From the NCBI RefSeq assembly GCF_000372725.1, contig NW_005202428.1, positions 915,331 to 979,330 on the forward strand: DNA of 64,000 nucleotides, given 5' to 3'. Below, one piece after another: positions 33,562-42,670 of this stretch. The notes under the pieces are model-generated. The model saw nothing but the letters and a program-made list of their open reading frames with translations. It did not search any database and was not told the DNA's origin. This stretch comes from Emiliania huxleyi CCMP1516. Taxonomy: Eukaryota; Haptophyta; Isochrysidales; Noelaerhabdaceae. Numbering within the stretch: position 1 is the stretch's first letter; each line of letters starts with the position of its first letter. A program made the position numbers and the translations under genes.

Positions 33562-33715
33562 GGCAAGAGGCTAATGCGGCCTTCAAGGCGAGTGCAGTCC
33601 TGGCGAGCAGAGGCACACGCACGCTCTCACCTCTGGACGTGCTCGCGCAGGTGTCTGCCGTCTCTTGGAGCACAGCAGGAGCAGAGCCCGGCCCGGGGGC
33701 GAGGCGGGCGAGGGT
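33562..33715. other. Short divergent promoter region
   Basis: Lies between the hydrolase-fibrillin gene and plus-strand ORFs. Nothing distinctive. Confidence 0.4.
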
Positions 33716-34945
33716 GCTCGCAGGATTCCCTGCTCGAAGAGCCTGACTCGCAGGAGAGCTTCTCGAGCATGGACGTGGACGGGGTGGAGGAGGCAAGCTC
33801 TCGCAGGACACCCTGTCTGGGCAGCCCGACTCGCAAGGCAGCTTCTCGAGTATGGACCTGGACGAGGAGGGCGAGGCGGAGAGCGGCCCTCCCTGCGCCT
33901 GACGAGGCGGGCGAGACGAAGGAGGGCGACGGACAAAGTCGCGGCGCAGGGGGTCCGGAAGGCGGCGGGGCTGGAGGGGGCGGCCCCTCCCCGAACCTCG
34001 CCCTCGGGCGTGTTAGAGTCGTCGGCCAGGGAGGCAGGACTCCCGCAGGGCACCTTCGGGTGGATCTCAGTAGAGCCGGCAGGCACCCCGAGCTCGCGAC
34101 GCCCTTCACGACTGGAAGGGCCAGGGAGCGCACGTGCTTTGATCGCAGGGGGCACCATGGAGGGTGCACCTGCGCCACGGAGGCACTCCGGGCGGCGTAT
34201 GCAATGTGGGGGGAGGGCCGGGGAGATGCTGCCTCGGCGCGCGCTGCCGCGACGCGGCACGGAGTCGACCGGGCCACGCCGGCGAGGGAGATGCGCTCCA
34301 GCGAGGGTCGCGTCCTTGAAACCGCCGACGCGTTCCTGGACGACAAGGCCGATCGACTCTGGAGGACGCGGTCGGCGGCACTTCGCGAACTGGCACAGAA
34401 GGTTCGAGACGGCACGGATCTTGTGCTCCTATGCGCGGGTAGGATTGAGTCCTGTCACGGCGATCTGCTGAGGAAGGGGATCCTAGCCGTAGCGGCGCAA
34501 CTCGAGGCCACCAGCAAGAGGAAGCCGCGCTCCGACAAGGGCAAGCCGAGGGGTCCTCGGGGGCCCAGGGCCGATTCGGTGGAGACGGCGGCCCGCATGG
34601 GGGTGCTGTCGACCTTCTACCTCCGGCACGCTTATGGACGGGACAGTCGGGGGCTGCATGAAGAGGACGGGGTGCTCTCCGCGAACGGGGGGGTGCTGTG
34701 CGCAGGGTGCGGGGAGGCGCAGGACCGCGCTGCGGCTCGGCTACCGCGCGCTCGACTCGGCCTACATCTACGGCGGAGAGAAGACGGAGCCGGAGACGGG
34801 TGCGGCCCTCGCCGCCGCGCTGGAGGCGGGCGAGGCCAATGGGTCCTCGGAGAGGGTACCCTGGACGGGCGGGGCCTCTATTCGCCAGGGGCCGTGTATT
34901 TAGGTATGTTGTGGCTCGCTCAGTGGCGGGAAGAATTCGCACCAG
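33716..34945 (+). CDS. Unassigned plus-strand ORF with SQ-rich tandem repeat
   Basis: A long plus frame (open from before 33600 to 35046) contains SQDSLLEEPDSQESFSSMDV, repeated ~75 nt later in a shifted frame as SQDTLSGQPDSQGSFSSMDL. Further on it has helical, normal-composition sequence (LDDKADRLWRTRSAALRELA, LVLLCAGRIESCHGDLLRKG, MGVLSTFYLRHAYGRDSRG). The frame change between the two repeat copies means an intron or a rearrangement. Family not recognised. It runs into the aldo/keto reductase fragment at ~34720, so the 3' half may be a composite. Confidence 0.35.
34716..34850 (+). pseudogene. Aldo/keto reductase fragment
   Basis: One frame reads ALRLGYRALDSAYIYGGEKT then EPETGAALAAALEAGEA. 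This is the N-terminal AKR signature (A-x-x-x-G-Y-R-x-x-D-x-A-x-x-Y-x-x-E), including the catalytic Asp and Tyr region. Nothing recognisable as the following barrel strands occurs downstream, and the upstream sequence belongs to a different ORF. Either a gene relic or a single exon captured into another transcript. Confidence 0.6.
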
Positions 34946-35029
34946 GGCGTCGGAGTCAGTCGCACGTTCAGCCATCTGCATTCTTTTTGGGGTGCCTAAT
35001 GCGTGTCTTCATTGACAGAGATTCCCGCG

Positions 35030-35415
35030 ATGCTGGCGCTTCGTAAGAGAGCCGTCTCCTGCGACGAGCAGAAGCCGGCCGCGCAGCGGCAGCGCCGCGC
35101 GTCGCACGCGCATTCTTACGTATTGCCGCAGTTCTCTCCCATCACCGACCTCGCTCATCTCGAACTGGCGCGACGCCGCTCGAACGCACCGCCTCTTGCA
35201 CTTCGCCACGCCTCCGCACACATGAGGCCTCCGGCACTGCGGGCATCCTTACGGCGCGGTCTCCTCCTCCCGCGCAGGATCTGGATGCCCTGGCCATGTC
35301 GCTCTCAACCTTCGACATCCATGCCGACCTCCTCGCTCTCGATGGCACAGGCGAGGTCGCCTCTCCTCGCATGAGCGCCTCTACGGCCTCATACTCGGAG
35401 TCGGACGCCACTTGA
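35030..35415 (+). CDS. Small hypothetical protein, two exons
   Basis: After an acceptor-like TTGACAG the frame contains the ATG at 35030: MLALRKRAVSCDEQKPAAQR, then SYVLPQFSPITDLAHLELAR. A CGCGCAG acceptor at ~35277 leads into DLDALAMSLSTFDIHADLLA then LDGTGEVASPRMSASTASYS with TGA at 35413-35415. Both exons have non-repetitive, soluble composition. Donor position not fixed. No family recognised. Confidence 0.4.
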
Positions 35416-35464
35416 TGGGTGTGTATCGACCTAGATATACGCCTCCCCTAAGTTTCTCCGAGAC

Positions 35465-35685
35465 CTCGCAAGCGGCCGGTTATTCACAGCAGGGCAGTGT
35501 GGGTTGGGCCGGGCAGGGCAGTGTGGGTTTCACACCCGGGGCAGGTAGGGGATCGGGCGAGGCAGTGTTGTGCGGCAGTGCGGGCAGGGCAGTACGGCAG
35601 GGGAGGGCAGGGCAGGGCAGGGCAGGTCATAATCGCAGGGCTGAGATTTGGGATCTCGGGTGGTGAAAAAAGGGTTTAATATAAC
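35465..35685 (+). repeat. Dispersed repeat copy (inverted match at 23290-23455)
   Basis: GCGGCCGGTTATTCACAGCA at the left end, then a GGGCAG-rich body that has expanded here (GGGCAGGGCAGGGCAGGGCA), then GAGATTTGGGATCTCGGGTG and an A-rich end. Confidence 0.75.
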
Positions 35686-35771
35686 AAAATAAAAGTTTTC
35701 AAAAGCGGCGCAAGTTACGCGGCGAGAAAGGGGCGGCGTGCGGCGGCGACATTGGGTATTGAGCACTTGAG

Positions 35772-35985
35772 CACTGGATAGGGTCGATTCCGCACGGTAT
35801 GGGACCCCTCGATCGTCTCGCCCTCCCTCACTGGTGTGTTCATTGGGGGGGGGTCATAACAAACACGGTACAGGATCGAGGTGCACGCTGCCAAAGCAGT
35901 GTCGTCCCCCCTCTCCCCGACGGCGATGGCGGTGTGACCGATCGAGCTACAAGAGGAGCTTGTTCAGCAGGATCCGGGGTAGTGA
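35772..35985 (+). repeat. Repeat block shared in inverted orientation with 63232-63455
   Basis: CACTGGATAGGGTCGATTCC through GGATCCGGGGTAGT; the reverse complement lies at 63232-63455 with over 90% identity. At 63.2 kb this block continues into a longer ORF (62687-63289), whereas here it stops abruptly and joins another repeat block at 36025. Confidence 0.85.
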
Positions 35986-36024
35986 TTGGGTATTCAATTG
36001 GAATTGCTGATGCTGTGCGCTTCT

Positions 36025-36200
36025 TCCTCTGTCGCGTCGCTCTCCTCTGCCTCGTCCTGCGACGCCGCCGCCGCCTGCCGTTCCCTTGTTCTCGCGGCTT
36101 CTTTCGCCTTTCGGCGCAACTCCGCCCTCCTCGCGGCAAATCTTGGCCCCTCGAGTCTATCGAGCTCTCCTCGAGCAAGGACAAGTCTTCTGACGCCCAC
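36025..36200 (-). repeat. Coding-like dispersed block, 'LARGELDxLEGP' family (copy 2)
   Basis: The minus strand reads RLVLARGELDRLEGPRFAAR and onward, preceded by VFEERVDLSNDMTGWQMIAV. Counterpart of 11930-12125. Confidence 0.6.
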
Positions 36201-36379
36201 TGCGATCATTTGCCACCCAGTCATGTCGTTGCTCAGGTCCACTCTCTCTTCGAACACTTGTGCCTCCACGGATGATGCCGGCGCTGGGGTCCCCTTCGTG
36301 TTTTTTGTGCGAGGAGCACTTTAGGCTGAATATACTTTTCCTCTCGCACCCCGTCTCTTTCCCTTTCCTTTTTTCTCTA

Positions 36380-36755
36380 CAGTTCCGGACGGGCATTAAG
36401 AACCTCTAACGTTAAGAACCTGAGGCTCATATTTCGGCCGGATCCCTAAGAACTCCCTAAGAACCTGAGGCTGGGCCAACGCCTGCAGCCGGCGCCCCTG
36501 CCCCCGCGGCCGCAGCCGCAGGGGCAGCTCACGGCAGCGAATGACTCTCTTGTCACGCCATGCGCGAACTTACTGTTCCAAACTTCCAAACTGTTTTAAG
36601 ACCCATTTATTGATTTTTAATCGAAGCCGAAACGGTTTAAAAAACCATCCACCCGGTTAAGAACCTGAGGCTCGGCCCCCGACGGACCGCCGACTTAGCT
36701 AAGAACCTGAGGCTGGGCGAAGAACCTGTGCGTTCTTAATGCCCGTCCGGAACTG
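36380..36755. mobile_element. Tc1/mariner-like MITE with TA target duplication
   Basis: Perfect 25-bp terminal inverted repeats: the left end begins CAGTTCCGGACGGGCATTAA and the right end is its reverse complement, ending at 36755. TA dinucleotides flank both sides (36378-36379, 36756-36757). The CAGT termini and TA duplication are those of the Tc1/mariner superfamily. The 376-bp interior contains AAGAACCTGAGGCT five times and no ORF, so it is non-autonomous. Confidence 0.85.
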
Positions 36756-36757
36756 TA

Positions 36758-37194
36758 CAGCACCCTCTCGTTTCCTCTCTATTTTCCCGGGGAAACCATC
36801 AAATTTTCCGGGCTCTGAGCCGAGTCTGAGGCTGGTTTGGGGCCGGCGAAATACCGGGTATTTTGCGGGTATACCTGGAAAACCCCGGGTATACCTGGAA
36901 AATACCCTGCGACCGCCTGGCTGGGTATCGTGCCGATTTCCTCAATTTTGCCTCAGATTTTGCCCCAGACCAGCCAGCTCTCAGACTCAGGGAAACTCGC
37001 GAGTTTCCAGAATGGAGCACCAAACACCCTCTGTTTTCCCTGGAAATTTCCGGAAACGCAAAGTGCTGGGGACCCTCTGTTTTCCTTTTTGTTTTCCGGA
37101 AAAGTATATGCAGGCCAAGGAAGGAGCACTTGAAGACCCACTTGTCGCAGCGCATTTTCTTTACCATCGAAATTCTTTTCCCGGTGTACCTGTG
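36758..37194. other. Intergenic, upstream of ankyrin gene
   Basis: Contains two tandem CGGGTATACCTGGAAAA units (~36868-36905) and repeated TTTCCGG/GGAAAAC words. No gene. Confidence 0.5.
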
Positions 37195-37262
37195 TTAGTG
37201 CCAGTGCGCGCCAGTCCCGTGCCCAGTGTCGTGCGAGGGAGTTTTGTCGTAAAATTCCTTTG
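37195..37262 (-). repeat. 'CTGGCGCGCACTGGCACTAAC' dispersed repeat copy next to a start codon
   Basis: The reverse complement of the 27.0-27.2 kb units: GTACCTGTGTTAGTGCCAGT...CGCCAGTCCCGTGCCCAGTG...GTGCGAGGGAG. It ends about 30 nt before the ATG of the ankyrin gene. Confidence 0.85.
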
Positions 37263-37289
37263 GTTTTTTGTTTTTCTTTCCGCCACATA

Positions 37290-39353
37290 ATGGCCTCGCC
37301 AGCCCGCCTCAGCGCCGCGCCCCGCACGCCGCCTCCTCCGTCGACGGAGCGCGGCGGCGACGTCCCTGCAAGCATTGAGAAGGCCGCCAAGGATGGCCAA
37401 GCGGGAGCGGTGCTGGCGTGGCTCGACGGCGGCGGGTGGGTCGACGCGACGTTCGAGTACACCTTTGAGGACGGCCCTCGTGAGAGCGGCATGACGCTGC
37501 TGATGATCGCAATGGCCCATGGCCACGCGGAGCTGGCCGAGGCGCTTCTGCGGCGCGGCGCAGATGTCTCGTTGCAGCACAGCAACGGTGGCACCGCGCT
37601 GAGCCTTGCCGCCGCCAACGGCCACAAGAAGCTGGTCGAGCTGGCACTGCGGCACGGCGCGGAGATCGATCAGAAGAACAACAACGGCTGCACTGCGCTG
37701 ATGGACGCCGCCTACAAGGGCCACGAGCGGATTGTCGCCACGCTGGTCCGGCTCGGCGCAGAGATCAACCTGCGGGACAAAGACGGCGACACCGCCCTGA
37801 TTTTCGCTGCTTATCACGGCCATCCCACCGTGGTGCTCCGCTTGCTGCGGGCGGGCGCAGACATGAAGCTGCGCGACGTGTACGGTGAGACGGCGGTGCA
37901 GATCGCCAAGGAGAAGGGCCACAGCGAGTGCGTCGAGGCTTTCAGGACGTATCTCGGCGAGGTGACGGCAGCTCGCAGCAAGGCGCCGTCGGCCGAGGCG
38001 GGTGGCGCAGGGGCGGGCGGCGCACCCGCAGGCGAGGCGGAGGCGGGCGCCAGTGCTGCGGCCTCCGCTTCGAGCGGCGAGGGCGGCGCAGAGACCGCGC
38101 CGGGCAGCGAGGCGGTGCCAGAGGAGGTCGTGCTAGCGGCTGAGCGAGGCGAAGAGGCGGCGGTGCTGGCGTGGCTCGACGGCGGCGGGTGGGTCGACGC
38201 GAGATACGAGTACACCTTTGCTTGCGGCTCTCGTGCGAGCGGCATGACGCTGCTGATTATCGCCGCCTTGAACGGCCACGAGAAGCTGGTCGAGCTGGCA
38301 TTGCGGCACGGCGCGGAGATTAATCAGGGAGACTGCGTGAACGGCTGCACTGCGCTGATGAACGGCGTGGGCCGCGAGGGGGTGGTCGACATTTTGATCC
38401 GGCTCGGCGCAGAGATCAACCTGCGGGACAAAGACGGCGACACCGCTCTGATGTTTGCCGCCTTGTTTGGACAACCCGCGGTGGTGTGTCAGCTGCTGCG
38501 GGCGGGCGCAGATGCGACGCTGTGCTCTAAGCAGGGCAAGACCGCGCTGCAATGTGCCAAGGAGAAGGGCCACGCCGAGTGCGTGCGCGTCCTCGAGGAG
38601 CGTGCGGCGGCCAAGGCGGCGGCCGAGAAGGCGGCGAAGGAGGCGGCGTGGGCTGCGGGTGCGGCGGAGAGGGAGGCGGAGAGGGCGGCGGCGGAGAAGA
38701 AGGCGGCGCGGCACGCCGAGGAGCTGCTGGCGGAGGTCGAGGCGGAGAAGCGCGCCAAGGGCAAGAAGGGCAAGAAGAAGAAGAAGGGCGGAGGGGCGGG
38801 CGGGGCGGGGCCGTCGCAGGAGTCCGAGGCGCCGGCAGAGGGTGCCGAGGCGCCGTCGGAGGCAGCCGAGGCCGCAAAGAAGGCCGAGGAGGAGAGAATG
38901 ATCAGGCTTCTCGAGAAGTGTCACGAGGAGAGGATGCGGTTCAGCATCACGGCGGAGAGCCAGGCGGCGGCGTCGGCAGAGGTGGCGCAGGCTGTGCGCT
39001 TGGACGCTGAGGCGGACGAGGCGGAGGAGGAGGCCGAGGCGGACAAGGCGGAGGAGGTGGCTGCCGTGGCGGCGCTGGCAGCTGCCGAGGTGGCGAGGGC
39101 GGAGGCCAGGGCGGCGCATGCGGAGGCCAGGGCGGTGCATGAAGAGGCCGAGGCTGCGTTTGAGAAAATCAAGGCCGCGCGGGAGGCGGCGGCGGCGGCA
39201 CTGAGCGGGACCGGGTCGGCGCTGGAGGGGAGCGAGACAGCGCTCGAGGAGGCGGCGGCTGCTGCGGAGGCGAGGGGTGCCGCTGCGGCCGCGTCGATGG
39301 CCAGGGCGGTTGCAGCCAGGATGGCGGCGGATGTGGCCCAGGAGCGCTCATAG
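37290..39353 (+). CDS. Ankyrin-repeat protein with two repeat cassettes and coiled-coil tail
   Basis: Intron-free, ATG 37290 to TAG 39353, 687 residues. Two ankyrin cassettes (about residues 25-230 and 280-435) each begin with AVLAWLDGGGWVDA and a divergent first repeat, then canonical units such as NGGTALSLAAANGHKKLVEL and DGDTALIFAAYHGHPTVVLR. Repeats of the two cassettes are near-identical in places (LGAEINLRDKDGDTAL in both), which indicates a recent internal duplication. The rest is Ala/Glu/Lys coiled coil with a Lys-rich KKGKKKKKGGG patch and one conserved-looking segment, ERMIRLLEKCHEERMRFS. Likely a cytosolic scaffold; partners unknown. A dispersed repeat and a MITE lie directly upstream. 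Confidence 0.85.
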   Translation: MASPARLSAAPRTPPPPSTERGGDVPASIEKAAKDGQAGAVLAWLDGGGWVDATFEYTFEDGPRESGMTLLMIAMAHGHAELAEALLRRGADVSLQHSNGGTALSLAAANGHKKLVELALRHGAEIDQKNNNGCTALMDAAYKGHERIVATLVRLGAEINLRDKDGDTALIFAAYHGHPTVVLRLLRAGADMKLRDVYGETAVQIAKEKGHSECVEAFRTYLGEVTAARSKAPSAEAGGAGAGGAPAGEAEAGASAAASASSGEGGAETAPGSEAVPEEVVLAAERGEEAAVLAWLDGGGWVDARYEYTFACGSRASGMTLLIIAALNGHEKLVELALRHGAEINQGDCVNGCTALMNGVGREGVVDILIRLGAEINLRDKDGDTALMFAALFGQPAVVCQLLRAGADATLCSKQGKTALQCAKEKGHAECVRVLEERAAAKAAAEKAAKEAAWAAGAAEREAERAAAEKKAARHAEELLAEVEAEKRAKGKKGKKKKKGGGAGGAGPSQESEAPAEGAEAPSEAAEAAKKAEEERMIRLLEKCHEERMRFSITAESQAAASAEVAQAVRLDAEADEAEEEAEADKAEEVAAVAALAAAEVARAEARAAHAEARAVHEEAEAAFEKIKAAREAAAAALSGTGSALEGSETALEEAAAAAEARGAAAAASMARAVAARMAADVAQERS

Positions 39354-40625
39354 AGAGCTGCCCCTGCCGAGAGGCCACGGCCGCTGAGACTCAACATTTC
39401 TTGTGCGAGCGCTGCCTCATTCAGCGCGGCGCGGGCGGGGGATCGATGTGTCTGGAGGGAGGGAGTGGGGTGCAGGAGCAGGTCTGCTGGGGCGTCCCTT
39501 GAGGAGTTGTCTGTTTTCTTTCTTTCTTTTGGCTACAGCGGGGACTATCGCTTTCGCTACGCGCCATGGAAGACAAGAGGACGTTGAAAAGTGCAGCTGC
39601 TGCTGTTCGAATCGTTCGGCGGGTTCGGGAAGGGGGTCCGCGAGAACCGAGATCCTCTCTGGAAGGCGGCGCGGACGCGTGCTACGGAGGTGGGCGAAGC
39701 CAACCTGCTGGTCGTTGACACGACCATGATCGACCCGGGTATCACGCTCGCCGCATTTAGGGCTTGACGAACGCATTCGAGCTTTCTCCATCCACGATCG
39801 TCAACGCGGGGGAATCGCTCAAAAAGAAAAACAAAGCCACGGTCAAGTCGATTGAAGAACATCACACGCAATGGGGTTACGAAGTCTCGGCACGGATGTT
39901 TGATTCCACACGCATCCTGATCACACAGCGAGAGCATCCTGAGTGTGTGAAACTGGCGCAGCGATTTTCTGTTTTGCTCCCTTGCAGTAAGCGGGGTCCA
40001 CTGCTCTCGGTCGACGGCTCGTACTCCGCTCCCCGTGAGTCTAGCTGTGAGTGGGGGGGGGGCGTCCACCGGCTCGTCAAGGGCCCTCAAACGTCGACGT
40101 GTGAGAGAGTTTCGTCATAAAATTCTGAAAGAAACAAAGAAAATTCAAGAGAACAAAAAGCCCAAACCAGCTAACCAGGGGATCGGCGGCGCGGCACGCT
40201 CTCTTTTTTTAACACGCTCAATTGTTAGATGTTACATGTAACAGCTAACACCCCCAAGCGTAAGCGTCCTAACACGCGCGCGTATGGTATCCTCGTCGAC
40301 GTCATTCGGTGTGGGTGTGGCGTGTGCTGGGTTCCTTGCCACGGGATCTACGGCTCTACCACCAATTAACACAACAACGGCTGTAATCGGCAGCCGGCGC
40401 GCGAGGCGCGTCCAGTCTAGAGGGGACGGGCACAAAGAGGTGCGGGAGGGTCGTGGTGACGTTGCGCACACACCAAGAACAAGCGCGCGGTCGCGAGAGC
40501 CGGACTCGCGCTGCGGCAGGATCCCTCGGACTTTCTCGTCCAGAAAGATCAGAGCAGCAGAAGCCGGACGGAGTCGACTCGGCGGAGCGGCTGCCGCCAC
40601 CACCATCGCGGTCAGCGAGCGACTT
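39354..40625. other. Intergenic with degraded coding fragment
   Basis: Plus-strand 39575-39770 reads KVQLLLFESFGGFGKGVREN and LLVVDTTMIDPGI before a stop. This resembles the LLLHETFGGGFSPPAV string of the gene at 60 kb, so it may be a relic of the same protein family. A TTTCTTTCTTTCTTT module lies at 39507-39530. The remainder is unremarkable. Confidence 0.4.
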
Positions 40626-42339
40626 TCAGTAGGTGCCTCCCCACTCGAAGCCCGCGGGCGGAGGCATCTCCACCTCTCGCACGCGCGCCTGTTTTGCGCC
40701 AATGCGAGCGAGCCGCGAGGCGACGCTCGCAGTCGGGGGCGGCGGCGGCGCGGCCGGCGGCGGCGGCGGCGCCGCGGCCCGAGCCGCCGCCGCTGCCGCC
40801 TTGGCCTCGGCTGCCGCAGCGGCGAGCGAGGTTGCGGCGCGGGGGGGTGGGGCGCGCGGCACGGCGGCCGTGGCCCCGCCAGCGGAAGCCGCGCCGGGCG
40901 CGATCGGCTTGCAGGCCGTGACGAGGCCGAAGCGGATGGTGCCCTTCTTCTGGCCGCGGATCATGAGGGGCATCACCAGCGCGCCGCGCAGGGTGGACCA
41001 GCCCGAGCGGAAGAGGCCTGGAGGCCGAGCGGAGGGCGTGAGGGCAGCCCGTGCACCGCATTCCGGCGAGAGCTCGAGGGCGGGAGGTACGGGTGCAGGT
41101 GCAGGTGCGGTGGACACCCGGCTCGAGGGGAAGAGCGCCTCGAGTGCCCCCCTCCCCGGAATACACGGAGCTGCGTTCCGCATCTAGCGGGACGGGCCGA
41201 GGATCGACTTTGGCCGGAAGGAGGAGGCGATCACCGCGGGCCAGAAGCGGGCGACGTTGCTCGTCCAGTCGTCGCGCCGCATGCCGCCCATCCCCTTTGC
41301 GGTGAGCAGCCGCGTGTAGTCCGCGACAGAGCACCAGCGAGGGAGGTAGTAGGCCCTCGAGATGCGGCGAAGCAGTCTCTGCTCCTCGGGGCGGAGCTCC
41401 GCCTGCGCAGGTGCGGACTACTCACCCGCGCGGCTCGGGCAGTGCGATGCTCGGGGGAGTGTGAGGCTGGGGTGCGCTCGTCGGCGCCGTCCGAGCCTGT
41501 GCCGCGTCTTGGTGATCTGGTGCGATCTGGTGCGATCTGGTGCGATCTGGTGCGATCTCTATCTCGGGCGAGCACGCGCCTCGCCCGCGACCAGGTCTCT
41601 GTGCGTCCAAGCGACAAGGATCAGCCGGCCGCCTGCGGGAAATGTCCGGCCATGTCTGGGGACAGTTTCCGGCCAGCGTCCAAGCGACGAGGAAGAGGAC
41701 ACCCGGGCGGAGGACGCGGGTGAGCTCTGAGACGAACTTCTCCTTGTCGGGCATGTGCTCCCCCGACTCGAGCGACCAGACAAGGTCGAACGACTCGTCC
41801 GGGAACGGCATCTCGAGCGCGTCTGCCACCTGAAAGGAGAGCTGGTCGCCGAGTCCGGCGGCGGCGGAGAGCTCGTTGGCGCGCTTCGCCTGGTACGGCG
41901 ACAGCGTGATGCCGACGCCGTCGCACCCGAACGCGCGGGCGATGTGGCGCGTCGAGCCCCCGACGCCGCAGCCGACGTCGAGCACACGGCGCGGCACCGC
42001 CTCTCCGCCGCCTCGCGCCCACAGGAGCACCTCGTCAATCATGTCGCTCTGCGCCTGGACGTGGTCCTTCCGCTTGGACCCGGCGGGATAGTAGCCGTGG
42101 TGCATGTGCTCGCCCCACACGCGCTCCCACAGCGCGGAGCTCCCATCGTAGAACGAGGCGATGCCGCGCTTCAGGTCGGCGCGGCTGCGGTAGCCGTCCT
42201 CGGCCGTGGGCTCGGTGAGAGCCGCATCGACGACTGGAGGGCCGGCAGCGGCGGCGACAGGACTGGAGACGAGGCGGGCTCCGACGGGCAGCGCTAGCCG
42301 CGGCGAAAGCGTCAGCGGTGTCTCGAAGAAGAGGAACAT
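40626..42339 (-). CDS. VTE4: Gamma-tocopherol C-methyltransferase
   Basis: The ATG at 42339 begins MFLFFETPLTLSPRLALPVG, a hydrophobic plastid-type leader. Then LKRGIASFYDGSSALWERVW and GEHMHHGYY, as in gamma-tocopherol methyltransferases. SAM motif I is VLDVGCGVGGSTRHIA, post-I GITLSPYQAKRAN, motif II PDESFDLVWSLESGEHMPDK, and motif III VLRPG/GRLILVAWTHRDL across a 70-nt intron (41633-41702). Downstream exons give RRISRAYYLPRWCSVADYTR, DDWTSNVARFWPAVIASSF and FRSGWSTLRGALVMPLMIRG then QKKGTIRFGLVTACKP, closely following plant VTE4. The enzyme converts gamma- to alpha-tocopherol in plastid membranes. Unusual: an extra ~95-residue Ala/Pro-rich tail after the usual C-terminus, ending FEWGGTY before TGA at 40626. 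One intron holds four TGCGATCTGG units (41515-41560). Confidence 0.9.
41633..41702 (-). other. VTE4 intron beginning with a copy of the following exon
   Basis: The intron's first 27 nt, read in the frame of the upstream exon, encode VLFLVAWT. The downstream exon encodes RLILVAWT. The last 13 nt of each copy (GTCGCTTGGACGC) are identical. Donor GTGTCC, acceptor CCGCAG, 70 nt. Confidence 0.7.
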
Positions 42340-42670
42340 GGCCCACGGTGTTCTTTTTTCTTTCTTTCGTGCAGTCCGCGCCAGTCCGCGCCCTTGTCGT
42401 GCCAGTGTGCTGTGAGAGAGGCTTGTATTTTAAGAATTCTTTCTTTCTCCGGCGCCCATCCTGCGAGTGGCGGTGAGTGGCGGTTTTATTAACGCGGTGA
42501 GTGGCGTGCAGTGTTGTGTTCACTAGCTCTGAGTAGAGGCGCGTGTGCAGTTGTAAATAATAAATAAATAAAACGGTCAAACTCTGAGACGAGATGGGAT
42601 TTAGGGACATGTGTCCCCGCCCTGCACGATCTTTGTGAGGGATCTTCAATCCGTGTCCCCTCACCCCTCG
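42340..42670. other. VTE4 upstream region with dispersed repeat
   Basis: 42345-42445 carries TTCTTTCTTTC and a diverged copy of the CGCGCCAGT...GTCGTGCCAGTG repeat directly before the VTE4 ATG. GTGTTCACTAGCTCTGAGTAGAGG at 42517-42540 matches 30558-30581. No gene. Confidence 0.6.

Noticed and set aside
32689-35046. A single 785-codon plus-strand protein
   Set aside because: The first 900 nt are antisense to the well-supported hydrolase exons. Only the part after ~33.7 kb might be real.
39575-40120. Retroelement protein
   Set aside because: No reverse transcriptase, integrase or long terminal repeat signature was seen. Only a short similarity to the unassigned gene at 60 kb.
41515-41560. Possible CRISPR-like spaced repeats
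   Set aside because: Direct ~10-nt units without unique spacers, inside a spliced intron of a eukaryotic gene: a minisatellite.
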